Shown one piece after another: positions 35,435 to 43,755 of a stretch of DNA of 64,000 bases (the stretch's first letter is position 1; every line of letters begins with the position of its first letter). The stretch is taken from contig CARAIG010000061.1 of assembly GCA_948938605.1 (NCBI GenBank), forward strand, positions 5,093 through 69,092. The letters are read 5' to 3'. Made by a program: the position numbers and the translations under genes. The notes beneath the pieces were generated by a model. It was not told the origin of the DNA and did no database searches. It was given only the letters and a program-made list of their open reading frames with translations. This stretch comes from an uncultured Eubacteriales bacterium. GTDB lineage: Bacteria > Bacillota > Clostridia > Christensenellales > CAG-314.

Positions 35435-35527
35435 CTATTTATTACAACAAGTGCAAAAACAGGCGAGCGTAGCGACTTCCACAACGGTTAAATTGTTAAA
35501 CTTGTATATGATATTGTTATTGATCAC
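35435..35527 (-). CDS. 30-residue leader peptide of the ABC exporter
   Basis: A GTG start at 35527 has one of the best ribosome sites in the window (AAGGAGGTGA, 7 nt before it). The 30-codon frame ends with TAG at 35435. The peptide begins MINNNIIYKFNNLTVVEV and ends ATLACFCTCCNK. It is Asn-rich in the first half and has four Cys in six codons near the end. It lies between a good promoter and a terminator hairpin, ahead of a drug-exporter-type ABC pair. This is the layout of the bmrB leader of Bacillus bmrCD. Leader translation controlling read-through is therefore likely. An exported Cys-rich peptide is the alternative. Confidence 0.72.
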   Translation of the reverse strand: MINNNIIYKFNNLTVVEVATLACFCTCCNK

Positions 35528-35563
35528 TACTCTCACCTCCTTTTATTTTATTTTTGTATTTTT

Positions 35564-35593
35564 ATACTAACACAACGGACTTAATACCGTCAA
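35564..35593 (-). promoter_or_regulatory. Sigma-A promoter of the leader-exporter operon
   Basis: On the minus strand TTGACG (35593-35588), an 18-nt spacer and TAGTAT (35569-35564). The leader ORF starts about 37 nt downstream. Confidence 0.65.
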
Positions 35594-35664
35594 GCAATTA
35601 ATCGAGTTTGACAGGATTTTTATTAATCGGCAAGCACCAATTGTCCGTTTGCCCCAAAGCAAAA

Positions 35665-36252
35665 CTATGCAACTTGACGGACGCAAAAACCAATCATATG
35701 CGCCAACGCTTCGCTTTCTTGTCCGCTTTGAATAATTTCCATTATTTTACGAGCCATTTCGCCCACTATCCAATTACCGAAAAAGTTGCCTTTGTCGGTA
35801 TAAATGTGCGTACGTAACCAACTTGCTTCCACTTCGGGACCGAGCTTGTCGGTAATAAACGGCATCAATCCGCCTAACGGGCCTACAATAAATGCCACGA
35901 TTACCGCAAACACAAGGTAGACTATAACCAGTCCCAATGCCGCGCCGATTACGCGGTTTACTATACCCATACCTTTACGGCGCGTAAAAATTTTACGCAG
36001 AACAAACGATATAAGTATCCATATAATTGCAAGCGCTATAAACGACAATACTATTGCCAGTAAAGGACGGAGCGATTCGTTCATTTCGATACCCATCATC
36101 CAACCTTGCACCGTCGGCGCAAGCAACGAAGCCCCGAACGCAACGATAATAAAACCTATTGCGGAAAGCAACGGCTTTAAAAAACCTTTTATTAAGCCTA
36201 GCACAAATCCGAAAACAAGCGCAGCTACAAAGATCCAGTCGAATACGTTCAT
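35665..36252 (-). CDS. CvpA-family membrane protein
   Basis: A 195-residue protein with four hydrophobic segments and the CvpA family opening (NVFDWIFVAALVFGFVLG, then LIKGFLKPLLSAIGFIIV). A conserved GIVNRVIGAALGLVIVYLVF block marks the later helices. In Bacillus and Escherichia this family was linked to colicin V production, and later to envelope homeostasis and cell-wall enzyme control. The function here is uncertain. An AAAGGGG ribosome site precedes the ATG. Confidence 0.85.
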   Translation of the reverse strand: MNVFDWIFVAALVFGFVLGLIKGFLKPLLSAIGFIIVAFGASLLAPTVQGWMMGIEMNESLRPLLAIVLSFIALAIIWILISFVLRKIFTRRKGMGIVNRVIGAALGLVIVYLVFAVIVAFIVGPLGGLMPFITDKLGPEVEASWLRTHIYTDKGNFFGNWIVGEMARKIMEIIQSGQESEALAHMIGFCVRQVA

Positions 36253-36499
36253 ACAATCCCCTTTACATATTATTTTTTACGCAAACGAACAATTACAGCA
36301 ATAAATTGGCGTTGCATTAAACATTGCAATAACGCTTGGTTATTATATAACCTTGACTGTTATTACGTATATTATTATCTAACTTTACCATAAATTTTCC
36401 TAATTGGCAAAAGATTTTTGTATACAATATATTTTTTAACTAAACATACTTTTACCGTTTTATAAGCCATTAGATGCACATAGATGCGCGGAAAACAAG

Positions 36500-36558
36500 G
36501 CGAACGCGAAGGAGCGTACTAATGCGTACGTACTACGCTTTCGCTTCGTGGCGTTCGC
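36500..36558. repeat. Hairpin element with nested CGTAC stem
   Basis: GCGAACGC (36500-36507) pairs with GCGTTCGC (36551-36558). Inside, GAAGGA is followed by a CGTAC/GTACG hairpin. The layout recalls the elements at 36621 and 38781, but the 3' internal loop is much longer, so kinship is tentative. Confidence 0.45.
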
Positions 36559-36620
36559 AACTACGTTGCTCGGCTAAGGACGATTAATACCCGCCTAAGC
36601 CCGCAGATAGATATAGATGC

Positions 36621-36694
36621 GAGACGGGCGCGGATTTGCCGACAGGAGTGTATATAGACATACACGACCTAGGCAAAGCGTAAGCACAACAATG
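36621..36694. ncRNA. Candidate structured element, copy A
   Basis: TTTGCC (36635-36640) pairs with GGCAAA (36672-36677). An internal loop GACAGGA faces GACCTA, and GTGTAT/ATACAC closes a 6-nt loop. Copy B keeps the loops while both stems change by paired substitutions. It could be a non-coding RNA, an mRNA 3' element or a mobile palindrome; the strand is unknown. Confidence 0.45.
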
Positions 36695-36811
36695 CAGATG
36701 TCTCATTAAATTATCCACCTTTACCATAAGCCCGTAAAAACGAGCAAGATAAGGCAAACGAACAGAATAAGTTAGTTCCAATTAAACTCTACCGCTTGTC
36801 ACCGAGAACGA

Positions 36812-36871
36812 GGGTATTTGCATTTTTTGACTGTGAGAACTTAGTCCGAGGGGATAAAAATGCAAATACCC
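36812..36871. repeat. 16-bp inverted repeat downstream of argS
   Basis: GGGTATTTGCATTTTT (36812-36827) and its exact complement at 36856-36871 enclose 28 nt that include GACT...AGTC. It has no T tail after the stem, so it is not a standard terminator. Confidence 0.7.
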
Positions 36872-36893
36872 GAGCGACATATACGGGCTTAGG

Positions 36894-38591
36894 TTACATT
36901 TTGGCAGGGGTTTCGATACCTAACAACGCCAATCCTTTTTTAAGTACCGTTGCCGTTGCTTCCACTACCGTCAAACGCGCGTTTTGTTCGCTTAAATTGT
37001 CGCTTAAAACGCGGTGCTCGATGTAAAAACGGTTAAACGCTTGCGCTATATCTATTAGCAAGCCGGAAATTATGCTGGGTTCGTACTTTAAAGCCGAGTC
37101 CTTGACGGCTTGCGGGAAACTTGCAATAAGCTTAGACAAACGCAATGTTTCGATATTATCCAAAGCGCGCGGATCGTGAGCAATTTTTGCGTAACGCGAC
37201 ATTCCTGCCTTTTCCAATATGGAATTACAACGCGCGGCAGTATACTGCAAATAAGGGGCGGTTTCGCCGTCGAAATTAAGAACCCGATCGTACGAAAAAG
37301 TAATATCCTTAATTTTGCTGTTTTCCAAAGCGGAAAACAATACTGCGCCCACACCTACTTGTTCGGCAACTTTTTCCTTGTTTTCCAAATCAGGGTTTTT
37401 GGCGACTATCGTTTCCAGCGACTTTGCAACCGCTTTATTCAACACGTCCCGCAAAAGCACAACATTGCCCTTACGCGTAGACATTGCACCGTCTTCAAGG
37501 CTTACCATACCGTAGGCTACGTGAACCATATCCTTTGCCCAAGGAAGATTTGCAAGTTCCAGTACTTTAAACAACTGCTTAAAATGTAAGTTTTGCTGAT
37601 AGGCTACAACATACAGACATTTGTCGAAGTCGTATTCCTTTTTGCGCCAAACGGCGGCGGCTAAATCGCGAGTAGCATACAAACTGCTTCCGTCGCTTTT
37701 TAACAGTAAAAACGGCGGCATATTGTAATCGGACAAATCCACCACCTGCGCGCCTTGACTTTCGCAAATAAGCCCCTTGTCGCGCAGCATTTGCAGCGGT
37801 TCGTCCATTTTGTCCATATAAAAACTTTCACCGTTCCAACTGTCAAACTTGACGTTTAAACGGTCGTAAATTTCCTGTACGTCGCGCAAAGTTACATCTT
37901 TAAACATTTGGAACAGCTTTGTCGCTTCGGCGTCGCCTTGCTCCACTTTTACAAACCAAGCGCGCGCTTCATCCGTCAATTCGGGGTGCTCGGCTTCCTC
38001 TTGGTGGAACTTGACGTAAACGCGTTGCAGTTCGGCAACGCCGTGTTCCCTTACCGCCTGTTCGTTGCTCCACAACTTGTAAGCGACAATCATTTTACCG
38101 AATTGCGTGCCGTAGTCGCCAAGGTGGTTAATTCCTACCACGTTATAACCTAACGCCGTAAAAATTTTGTACAGACTGCTGCCCAACGCCGTTGTAGACA
38201 AGTGTCCTATATGGAAAGACTTACAAATATTTACCGAACTGTAATCGATGCAAATTGTTTTACCTTTGCCTATTACGTCGTTGCCGTAGCTGTCACCGCA
38301 ACTGACTACACCATACAAAGCGTCGTTGATAAAATCCTGTCGGTTAATAAAAAAGTTGAGATAACCGTTAACCGCTTCCACTTTAACTATATCGTTGTCC
38401 AATGCAATTTCGCCTGCTAACTTTTGCGCAATGGCAACGGGGGACATACGCATTGCTTTTGCCAGTTTAAAACAGGGAAAAGCGTAATCGCCGAAATTGT
38501 CGTCGGCGGTTTCGGTAATTAACGAAACGATTTCAGCATTATCCAACGGGGCGTTTATTTTGCTTGCTATAATTTGTTTGTAATCTTTCAA
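36894..38591 (-). CDS. argS: Arginyl-tRNA synthetase
   Basis: The 565-residue class Ic synthetase charges tRNA-Arg. An N-terminal Add-1-type domain comes first. FHIGHLSTTALG (about residue 125) is the HIGH motif, GDYGTQFGKM follows, and MSTRKGNVV is the KMSKS equivalent. The C-terminal DALR anticodon-binding domain ends NARLTVVEATATVLKKGL. The frame opens at 38618, but a TTG at 38591 (tenth codon) has AAAGGAG 6 nt before it, and family alignment starts there (KDYKQIIASKI). I therefore take TTG as the start. No T-box leader motif was found upstream. Confidence 0.94.
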   Translation of the reverse strand: MKDYKQIIASKINAPLDNAEIVSLITETADDNFGDYAFPCFKLAKAMRMSPVAIAQKLAGEIALDNDIVKVEAVNGYLNFFINRQDFINDALYGVVSCGDSYGNDVIGKGKTICIDYSSVNICKSFHIGHLSTTALGSSLYKIFTALGYNVVGINHLGDYGTQFGKMIVAYKLWSNEQAVREHGVAELQRVYVKFHQEEAEHPELTDEARAWFVKVEQGDAEATKLFQMFKDVTLRDVQEIYDRLNVKFDSWNGESFYMDKMDEPLQMLRDKGLICESQGAQVVDLSDYNMPPFLLLKSDGSSLYATRDLAAAVWRKKEYDFDKCLYVVAYQQNLHFKQLFKVLELANLPWAKDMVHVAYGMVSLEDGAMSTRKGNVVLLRDVLNKAVAKSLETIVAKNPDLENKEKVAEQVGVGAVLFSALENSKIKDITFSYDRVLNFDGETAPYLQYTAARCNSILEKAGMSRYAKIAHDPRALDNIETLRLSKLIASFPQAVKDSALKYEPSIISGLLIDIAQAFNRFYIEHRVLSDNLSEQNARLTVVEATATVLKKGLALLGIETPAKM

Positions 38592-38669
38592 AACTTGCTC
38601 CTTTGTGCGTAATAACAACGCTTAAAGTACACAAGGACAAATAATCCTTGCTTTTAATTTATTTTTACT

Positions 38670-38699
38670 AGTATAACATTATTTAAGGTATTTTAGCAA
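38670..38699 (-). promoter_or_regulatory. Predicted promoter of argS
   Basis: On the minus strand TTGCTA (38699-38694), an 18-nt spacer and TATACT (38675-38670). The leader also contains a CAAGGA/TCCTTG hairpin near 38632-38650. Confidence 0.5.
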
Positions 38700-38780
38700 A
38701 TGTTTAAACGACGCGGTTAAAACATATTAGCCACGTCGTAAAATAACATTTATATTTTTTTCTTTGCGACGGCGAAGAAA

Positions 38781-38863
38781 TGAGCAAGACAGGGCGGGCG
38801 CGGATTTTGCGACAGGAACGTACTAAGCGTACGTGACTGAGCAAAAACGCAAGCCCAACAAAG
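38781..38863. ncRNA. Candidate structured element, copy B
   Basis: GGGC and GCG pair with CGC and GCCC at the base. TTTTGC (38805-38810) pairs with GCAAAA (38841-38846). The internal loop GACAGGA faces GACTGA, and ACGTAC/GTACGT closes a 5-nt loop. It lies just after the gyrA stop codon. Compared with copy A at least five base pairs differ by double substitutions. Confidence 0.45.
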
Positions 38864-38874
38864 TATTGCGAAGT

Positions 38875-41364
38875 TTATTCGGCGTCGCTACCGTCCGAAT
38901 CCAATTCCTCGGAGACGGGGCTTTCGGACACGCACACAACTTGCGCTTCGCCCTTAAACTTCATTACTCTTACGCCCATCGTATCCCTGCCTATCTTGGA
39001 AATATCCTTAGCGCGGATACGAATAACTATACCGTTGTCCGCAATAAGCATAACGTCGTTTTCGGGATCGATAAGTTTTAAGTTGACGAGTTTACCCGTT
39101 TTGTTGTTGAATACGCCTGCTTTAATGCCCTTACCTGCACGCGATTGCAAACGGTAATCGATAAGTTCGCTGCGCTTGCCGTAACCTTTTTCCGAAATGG
39201 TCAACACTTCCAAACCGTTACGCGCAATAGCCATATCTACAACGTAGTCGCCCTTGTCGAGTTTAATGGATTTAACACCCTGCGCTTCGCGTCCCATAGG
39301 ACGGACTTCTTCCTCGGCAAAACGTATACATTTACCTTCGTGACTTGCCATAAGTATTTCGTCGTAACCTGTGGTCATATCTACGCCGATAAGTTCGTCG
39401 TCGTCCACTAAACTTATAGCGATTTTACCCGTTTTACGGATAGATTCGAATTCCGTCAAGTTGGTCTTTTTGATAAGTCCGTTGCGGGTTGCCATAATTA
39501 GATTTCCGCGACTGTCTTCCTTGCGGGGGATAACCGCCGTAACTTTTTCGCCGTTATCAAGCTGCAAAATATTGACGATTGCTCTGCCCCTTGCGGTACG
39601 TTCCGCCTCCGGCACTTCGTAACCCTTTATGCAATACACCTTACCGCGGTTTGTAAAGAACAACAAATCGTCGTGAGTGTTGGTGATAAACATATTTTCG
39701 ACAAAGTCTTCTTCACGCGGTTTGTGCGCCGTAACACCCTTGCCGCCGCGCTTTTGCGTGCGGTATTCGGTGACAGGCAGACGTTTGACGTAGCCCAAGT
39801 GAGTCATAGAAATAACTACGTCTTCCTTTTCGATAAGGTCGCCGATGTCTATTTCCGAGTAGTCCGTACAAATTTCCGTTTTGCGTTCCGCACCGTATTT
39901 GTCGCGGATTTCGCCCATTTCGGAAACGATAATGCTGTCGATACGCGCGGGCTTAGCAAGGATATCTTTCAAATCCTTAATAAGCGCGGCAAGTTCGGCA
40001 AGTTCGTTGCGCAAACTTTCCACTTCCAAGTGAGTAAGACGGGACAACTTCATTTCCAAAATAGCGTTGGTTTGACGTTCGGTCAACTTAAATTCTTTCA
40101 TTAAAGCTGCCGCCGCCGCTTGCTTGTCGTCGCTGCTTTTGATAATTGCAATTACTCTGTCGATATTGTCGAGAGCAATAACCAAGCCTTCGATAATGTG
40201 GTATCTGTCTTCCGCCTTTTCAAGGTCGTACTTGGTGCGGCGGGTAATTACGCTCCTTTGATGGTCGATATAGTAGGACAAAATTTCCTTTAACGACATA
40301 ATCTTGGGTTCGCCGTCGGCAAGCGCAAGCAACGTAATACCGTCGGAAACTTGCATTTGCGTATGCTTAAACAACGTATTAAGCACCACTTGTGCGTTAG
40401 CGTCGCGTTTAAGTTCAAATACGATACGCATACCTTTGCGGTCGCTTTCGTCGCGGATATCCGAAATACCTTCGATACGCTTGTCCTTAACAAGTCCTGC
40501 GGTATTTTCGATTAATTTTGCCTTGTTAACTTGGTAAGGCAATTCGGTAACTATAATGCGTTGACGTCCGTTGTGCTCCTCGATTTCGGTTTTAGCGCGT
40601 ACCAAAATGCTGCCTTTACCGGTTTTATACGCATTGCGCACGCCCATACGTCCCATCATTATACCGCCTGTGGGGAAATCGGGCGCGGGAATAATTTTCA
40701 TTAATTCTTCAACGGTTATTTCGGGATTGTTCAATACCGCAATTGCTCCGTCGATAACTTCGCCGAGATTGTGAGGCGGAATGTTAGTTGCCATACCTAC
40801 CGCAATACCGTCCGCACCGTTAACCAACAAGTTGGGGAAACGGCTGGGCAATACCGACGGCTGCATTAACGTGTTGTCGAAGTTGGGATAAAAGTCGACT
40901 GTGTTTTTGTCGATTTCGCGAAGCATTTCGTAAGCGATTTTAGACAAACGCGCTTCGGTATAACGCTGCGCAGCCGGCGGATCTCCATCGACCGAACCGA
41001 AGTTACCTTGTCCGTCGACTAACGGGCAGCGGATAGAAAAGTCTTGCGCAAGACGAACCAACGCTTCGTAAACGGCAGAGTCGCCGTGGGGGTGGTACTT
41101 ACCTAAAACGTCGCCGACGATACGCGCGCATTTACGGTAAGGCTTGTCGTTAAACAAGTTCAATTCGCCCATTGCATACAAAATACGTCTGTGAACGGGC
41201 TTTAAACCGTCGCGTACATCGGGAATTGCGCGGGAAACGTTTACCGCCATAGCGTAAGCTATAAACGATTTTTTCATTTCCTCTTCCATTTTGATTACTT
41301 TAACGTTGGTTTGGTCTAACGCTTGAACGTAATCGAGATTATGTATATCTTGTTGTTTTGCCAT
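38875..41364 (-). CDS. gyrA: DNA gyrase subunit A
   Basis: The 829-residue topoisomerase subunit cuts and rejoins DNA and wraps it for negative supercoiling. The breakage-reunion domain has RRILYAMGELNL, the quinolone-region YHPHGDSAVYEALVRLAQ and the active-site Tyr in QRYTEARLSK. The C-terminal beta-pinwheel contains TQKRGGKGV, a GyrA box, which separates it from topoisomerase IV ParC. At the quinolone-resistance positions equivalent to 83 and 87 of E. coli it has Ser and Glu, the sensitive-type residues. AGGAGGG precedes the ATG. It follows gyrB by 12 nt. Confidence 0.96.
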   Translation of the reverse strand: MAKQQDIHNLDYVQALDQTNVKVIKMEEEMKKSFIAYAMAVNVSRAIPDVRDGLKPVHRRILYAMGELNLFNDKPYRKCARIVGDVLGKYHPHGDSAVYEALVRLAQDFSIRCPLVDGQGNFGSVDGDPPAAQRYTEARLSKIAYEMLREIDKNTVDFYPNFDNTLMQPSVLPSRFPNLLVNGADGIAVGMATNIPPHNLGEVIDGAIAVLNNPEITVEELMKIIPAPDFPTGGIMMGRMGVRNAYKTGKGSILVRAKTEIEEHNGRQRIIVTELPYQVNKAKLIENTAGLVKDKRIEGISDIRDESDRKGMRIVFELKRDANAQVVLNTLFKHTQMQVSDGITLLALADGEPKIMSLKEILSYYIDHQRSVITRRTKYDLEKAEDRYHIIEGLVIALDNIDRVIAIIKSSDDKQAAAAALMKEFKLTERQTNAILEMKLSRLTHLEVESLRNELAELAALIKDLKDILAKPARIDSIIVSEMGEIRDKYGAERKTEICTDYSEIDIGDLIEKEDVVISMTHLGYVKRLPVTEYRTQKRGGKGVTAHKPREEDFVENMFITNTHDDLLFFTNRGKVYCIKGYEVPEAERTARGRAIVNILQLDNGEKVTAVIPRKEDSRGNLIMATRNGLIKKTNLTEFESIRKTGKIAISLVDDDELIGVDMTTGYDEILMASHEGKCIRFAEEEVRPMGREAQGVKSIKLDKGDYVVDMAIARNGLEVLTISEKGYGKRSELIDYRLQSRAGKGIKAGVFNNKTGKLVNLKLIDPENDVMLIADNGIVIRIRAKDISKIGRDTMGVRVMKFKGEAQVVCVSESPVSEELDSDGSDAE

Positions 41365-41376
41365 AGTTTTACCCTC

Positions 41377-43278
41377 CTATACGTCAAGGTCTTCGACCAA
41401 TTTAGCGTTTTCAACGATAAACTCACGTCTGAGTTCGGGTTGGTCACCCATTAAAAGCGACACGATTTCGTCCGCTTCGTAGGCGTCTTCCATAGTTACT
41501 TGCAACATTGTACGGCTTTCGGGGTTCATTGTCGTTTGCCACAGTTGTTCGGCGTTCATTTCGCCCAAACCTTTATAACGGGATACTTCAACGCCCTTAC
41601 TGCCCAATTGAGCCAACTTTCTGTCGCGTTCTTCATCGTCGAACGCGTAATACTCTTGCTTATTTTTAGTAATTTTGTACAAAGGCGGCTGCGCTATGTA
41701 AACGTGACCGTTTTCGATTAACGGGCGCATAAAGCGGAAGAAGAATGTAATTAACAAAATTCTTATGTGACTGCCGTCTACGTCCGCGTCGGTCATACAG
41801 ATAATACGGTCGTATCTTAATTTACTTTCGTCAAAGTCGTCGGATATTCCGCAACCGAAAGCGGTAATCATAGACTTAATTTCTTCGTTTTCCAACGCTC
41901 TTGACAAACGCGCCTTTTCAACGTTTAATATTTTACCCCTTAACGGCAATATTGCTTGGAAACGTCTGTCGCGTCCTTGCTTAGCCGTTCCGCCTGCGGA
42001 GTCACCTTCGACGATGTAAATTTCGCAGTGTTTGGGGTCCTTATCCGAACAGTCGGCAAGTTTGCCGGGCAATGACGCACTTTCGAGTACGCCCTTGCGG
42101 GTTAATTCCCTTGCACGACGGGCTGCATCGCGAGCACGCTGCGCAGTAACGGATTTAAGCACCAGTTCCCTTGCTTCCTTGGGATTTTCTTCCAAAAACG
42201 TTGCAAGTTCTTCACCCACTACACGCGCTACCGCAGTACGCATTTCGCTGTTGCCCAACTTTGTTTTGGTTTGTCCTTCGAATTGCGGGTTTTCGAGCTT
42301 AACGGATATAATTGCAACCAAGCCTTCACGCACGTCTTCGCCGGACAGTTTTTCGCTTTCCTTTAACAAATTGTACTTGTGACCGTAGTCGTTGATAGCC
42401 TTAGTCAACGCCGCTTTGAAACCGTCTAAATGCGCACCGCCTTCTTCGGTGTTAATATTGTTGGCGTAAGCGTGGACGACTTCGGTATAACTGTCGTTAA
42501 ATTGCAACGCGACTTCGATTTCGCCTTCCTTGACCGACTTGTCGATGTACATTGTTTGCGCAAAAATAGTATTTTTGGCGCGGTTGTAGTTTTCGACAAA
42601 TTCCGCAAGTCCGCCTACGTAGCAGAATGTTTCGTTACGTTTACGGCTGTCGCGGTCGTCGCGCAAGTTAATGGTTATACCCTTGTTTAAGTACGCCACT
42701 TCGCGCAGTCTTGCTTTTAGACGTTCGTATTCCCATTCGGTAGTTTCGAATATTTGATCGTCGGGCATAAAGGTAACTTTGGTACCTGTCCTGTCGGCGT
42801 CGCCCACAACTTTAAGCCTTTCTTCGGGAACGCCCCTGTTGTATTTTTGATAATGGTGTTTGCCGTCTTGGTCGACTTCCACAACAAGCCATTCGGACAA
42901 TGCGTTAACGCAGGACATACCTACGCCGTGCAGACCGCCGCTTATTTTGTATCCGCCGCCGCCGAACTTACCGCCCGCGTGCAGTTTGGTAAGACACAAT
43001 TCCACTGCGGAAATGCCTTCCTTTTTGTGAATACCGCAAGGTATCCCGCGACCGTCGTCTTGTACGGTAAGACTTCCGTCCTCGTTAATTATTACGTCAA
43101 TGTTACTGCAATATCCCGCCAACGCCTCGTCAATAGAGTTGTCGACGATTTCCACAGCCAAGTGATGCAACCCCTTGACATCGGTCGAACCGATATACAT
43201 ACCGGGGCGCTTGCGTACCGGTTCCAATCCTTCGAGGACTTGAATTTGCTCCTCTGAATAGCCGACGTTTTTCGCCAT
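41377..43278 (-). CDS. gyrB: DNA gyrase subunit B
   Basis: The 633-residue ATPase subunit has the GHKL site: EIVDNSIDEALAGY, VQDDGRGIPCGIHK and GGLHGVGMSCVNALSEWL. The transducer domain follows, then the TOPRIM domain with EGDSAGGTAKQGRD and DADVDGSHIRIL, which holds the metal-binding acidic residues. Length fits the Gram-positive type without the enterobacterial insertion. AAAGGAG precedes the ATG. gyrB and gyrA form an operon that points away from recF. Confidence 0.96.
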   Translation of the reverse strand: MAKNVGYSEEQIQVLEGLEPVRKRPGMYIGSTDVKGLHHLAVEIVDNSIDEALAGYCSNIDVIINEDGSLTVQDDGRGIPCGIHKKEGISAVELCLTKLHAGGKFGGGGYKISGGLHGVGMSCVNALSEWLVVEVDQDGKHHYQKYNRGVPEERLKVVGDADRTGTKVTFMPDDQIFETTEWEYERLKARLREVAYLNKGITINLRDDRDSRKRNETFCYVGGLAEFVENYNRAKNTIFAQTMYIDKSVKEGEIEVALQFNDSYTEVVHAYANNINTEEGGAHLDGFKAALTKAINDYGHKYNLLKESEKLSGEDVREGLVAIISVKLENPQFEGQTKTKLGNSEMRTAVARVVGEELATFLEENPKEARELVLKSVTAQRARDAARRARELTRKGVLESASLPGKLADCSDKDPKHCEIYIVEGDSAGGTAKQGRDRRFQAILPLRGKILNVEKARLSRALENEEIKSMITAFGCGISDDFDESKLRYDRIICMTDADVDGSHIRILLITFFFRFMRPLIENGHVYIAQPPLYKITKNKQEYYAFDDEERDRKLAQLGSKGVEVSRYKGLGEMNAEQLWQTTMNPESRTMLQVTMEDAYEADEIVSLLMGDQPELRREFIVENAKLVEDLDV

Positions 43279-43429
43279 TTTGTACTCCTTTTTTTGGTTT
43301 TATTTACGCCCGCAAAAACAACCGTTTACCCTTGCAATAACCGTATGTCGTTTTAAGGTTTTACCGCTTAAAACCGAACTCGGTTTTTTGCTTAAACTAA
43401 CGCGTTTTCAAGGCGTATTCGACTTTTAC

Positions 43430-43458
43430 ATTATACCACACATTTAATTGTTTGTATA
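43430..43458 (-). promoter_or_regulatory. Sigma-A promoter of gyrBA
   Basis: On the minus strand TATACA (43458-43453), a 17-nt spacer and TATAAT (43435-43430). Confidence 0.6.
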
Positions 43459-43678
43459 TACTTTTGTTTAAAGTTTTTAAAATAAATTGTCATTTGACGG
43501 CGTAGAAGCGGGCTAGATTGGCAAAACGGCATTTTAGAGTGTACTTATATAAAATAGACAAACCGCCGCCAAACGCTTATTTTGTTGCTTAAACGCGAAC
43601 GGTGTTAAAACGGGTATTGGGCGGCATCTTCATACCCTAAATAAAACGCGCAATTATTTTTGTTTTAGCGCGACTTTG

Positions 43679-43707
43679 TTGTAAAATTTGCAAGATTATG
43701 GTATACT
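43679..43707 (+). promoter_or_regulatory. Sigma-A promoter of recF-asnA
   Basis: TTGTAA (43679-43684), a 17-nt spacer and TATACT (43702-43707). The recF ATG lies 48 nt downstream. Confidence 0.65.
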
Positions 43708-43755
43708 TAATTTTAATGCGGTTTTAAACGCAAATTTAAACGCAAAGGTAAAAAA

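Larger units (their letters stand above)
36253..36893. other. 641-nt gene-free region with several hairpin elements
   Basis: Between cvpA and argS there is no supported ORF. It holds three inverted-repeat structures, described separately: 36500-36558, 36621-36694 and 36812-36871. The part nearest cvpA (36253-36470) is AT-rich and I see nothing distinct in it apart from possible promoter-like runs. Confidence 0.6.
43279..43755. other. Divergent promoter region between gyrB and recF
   Basis: The 477-nt region holds a minus-strand promoter for gyrBA (43430-43458) and a plus-strand promoter for recF (43679-43707). The gyrB leader is about 145 nt and contains an AAACCGA/TCGGTTT hairpin with a T run on the plus side near 43372-43390. 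No ORF is supported. Confidence 0.6.

Noticed and set aside
43372..43390. Hairpin with T run as a terminator in the gyrB leader
   Set aside because: The T run is on the plus strand, opposite to gyrB, and no plus-strand gene ends there. A weak regulatory role cannot be excluded.
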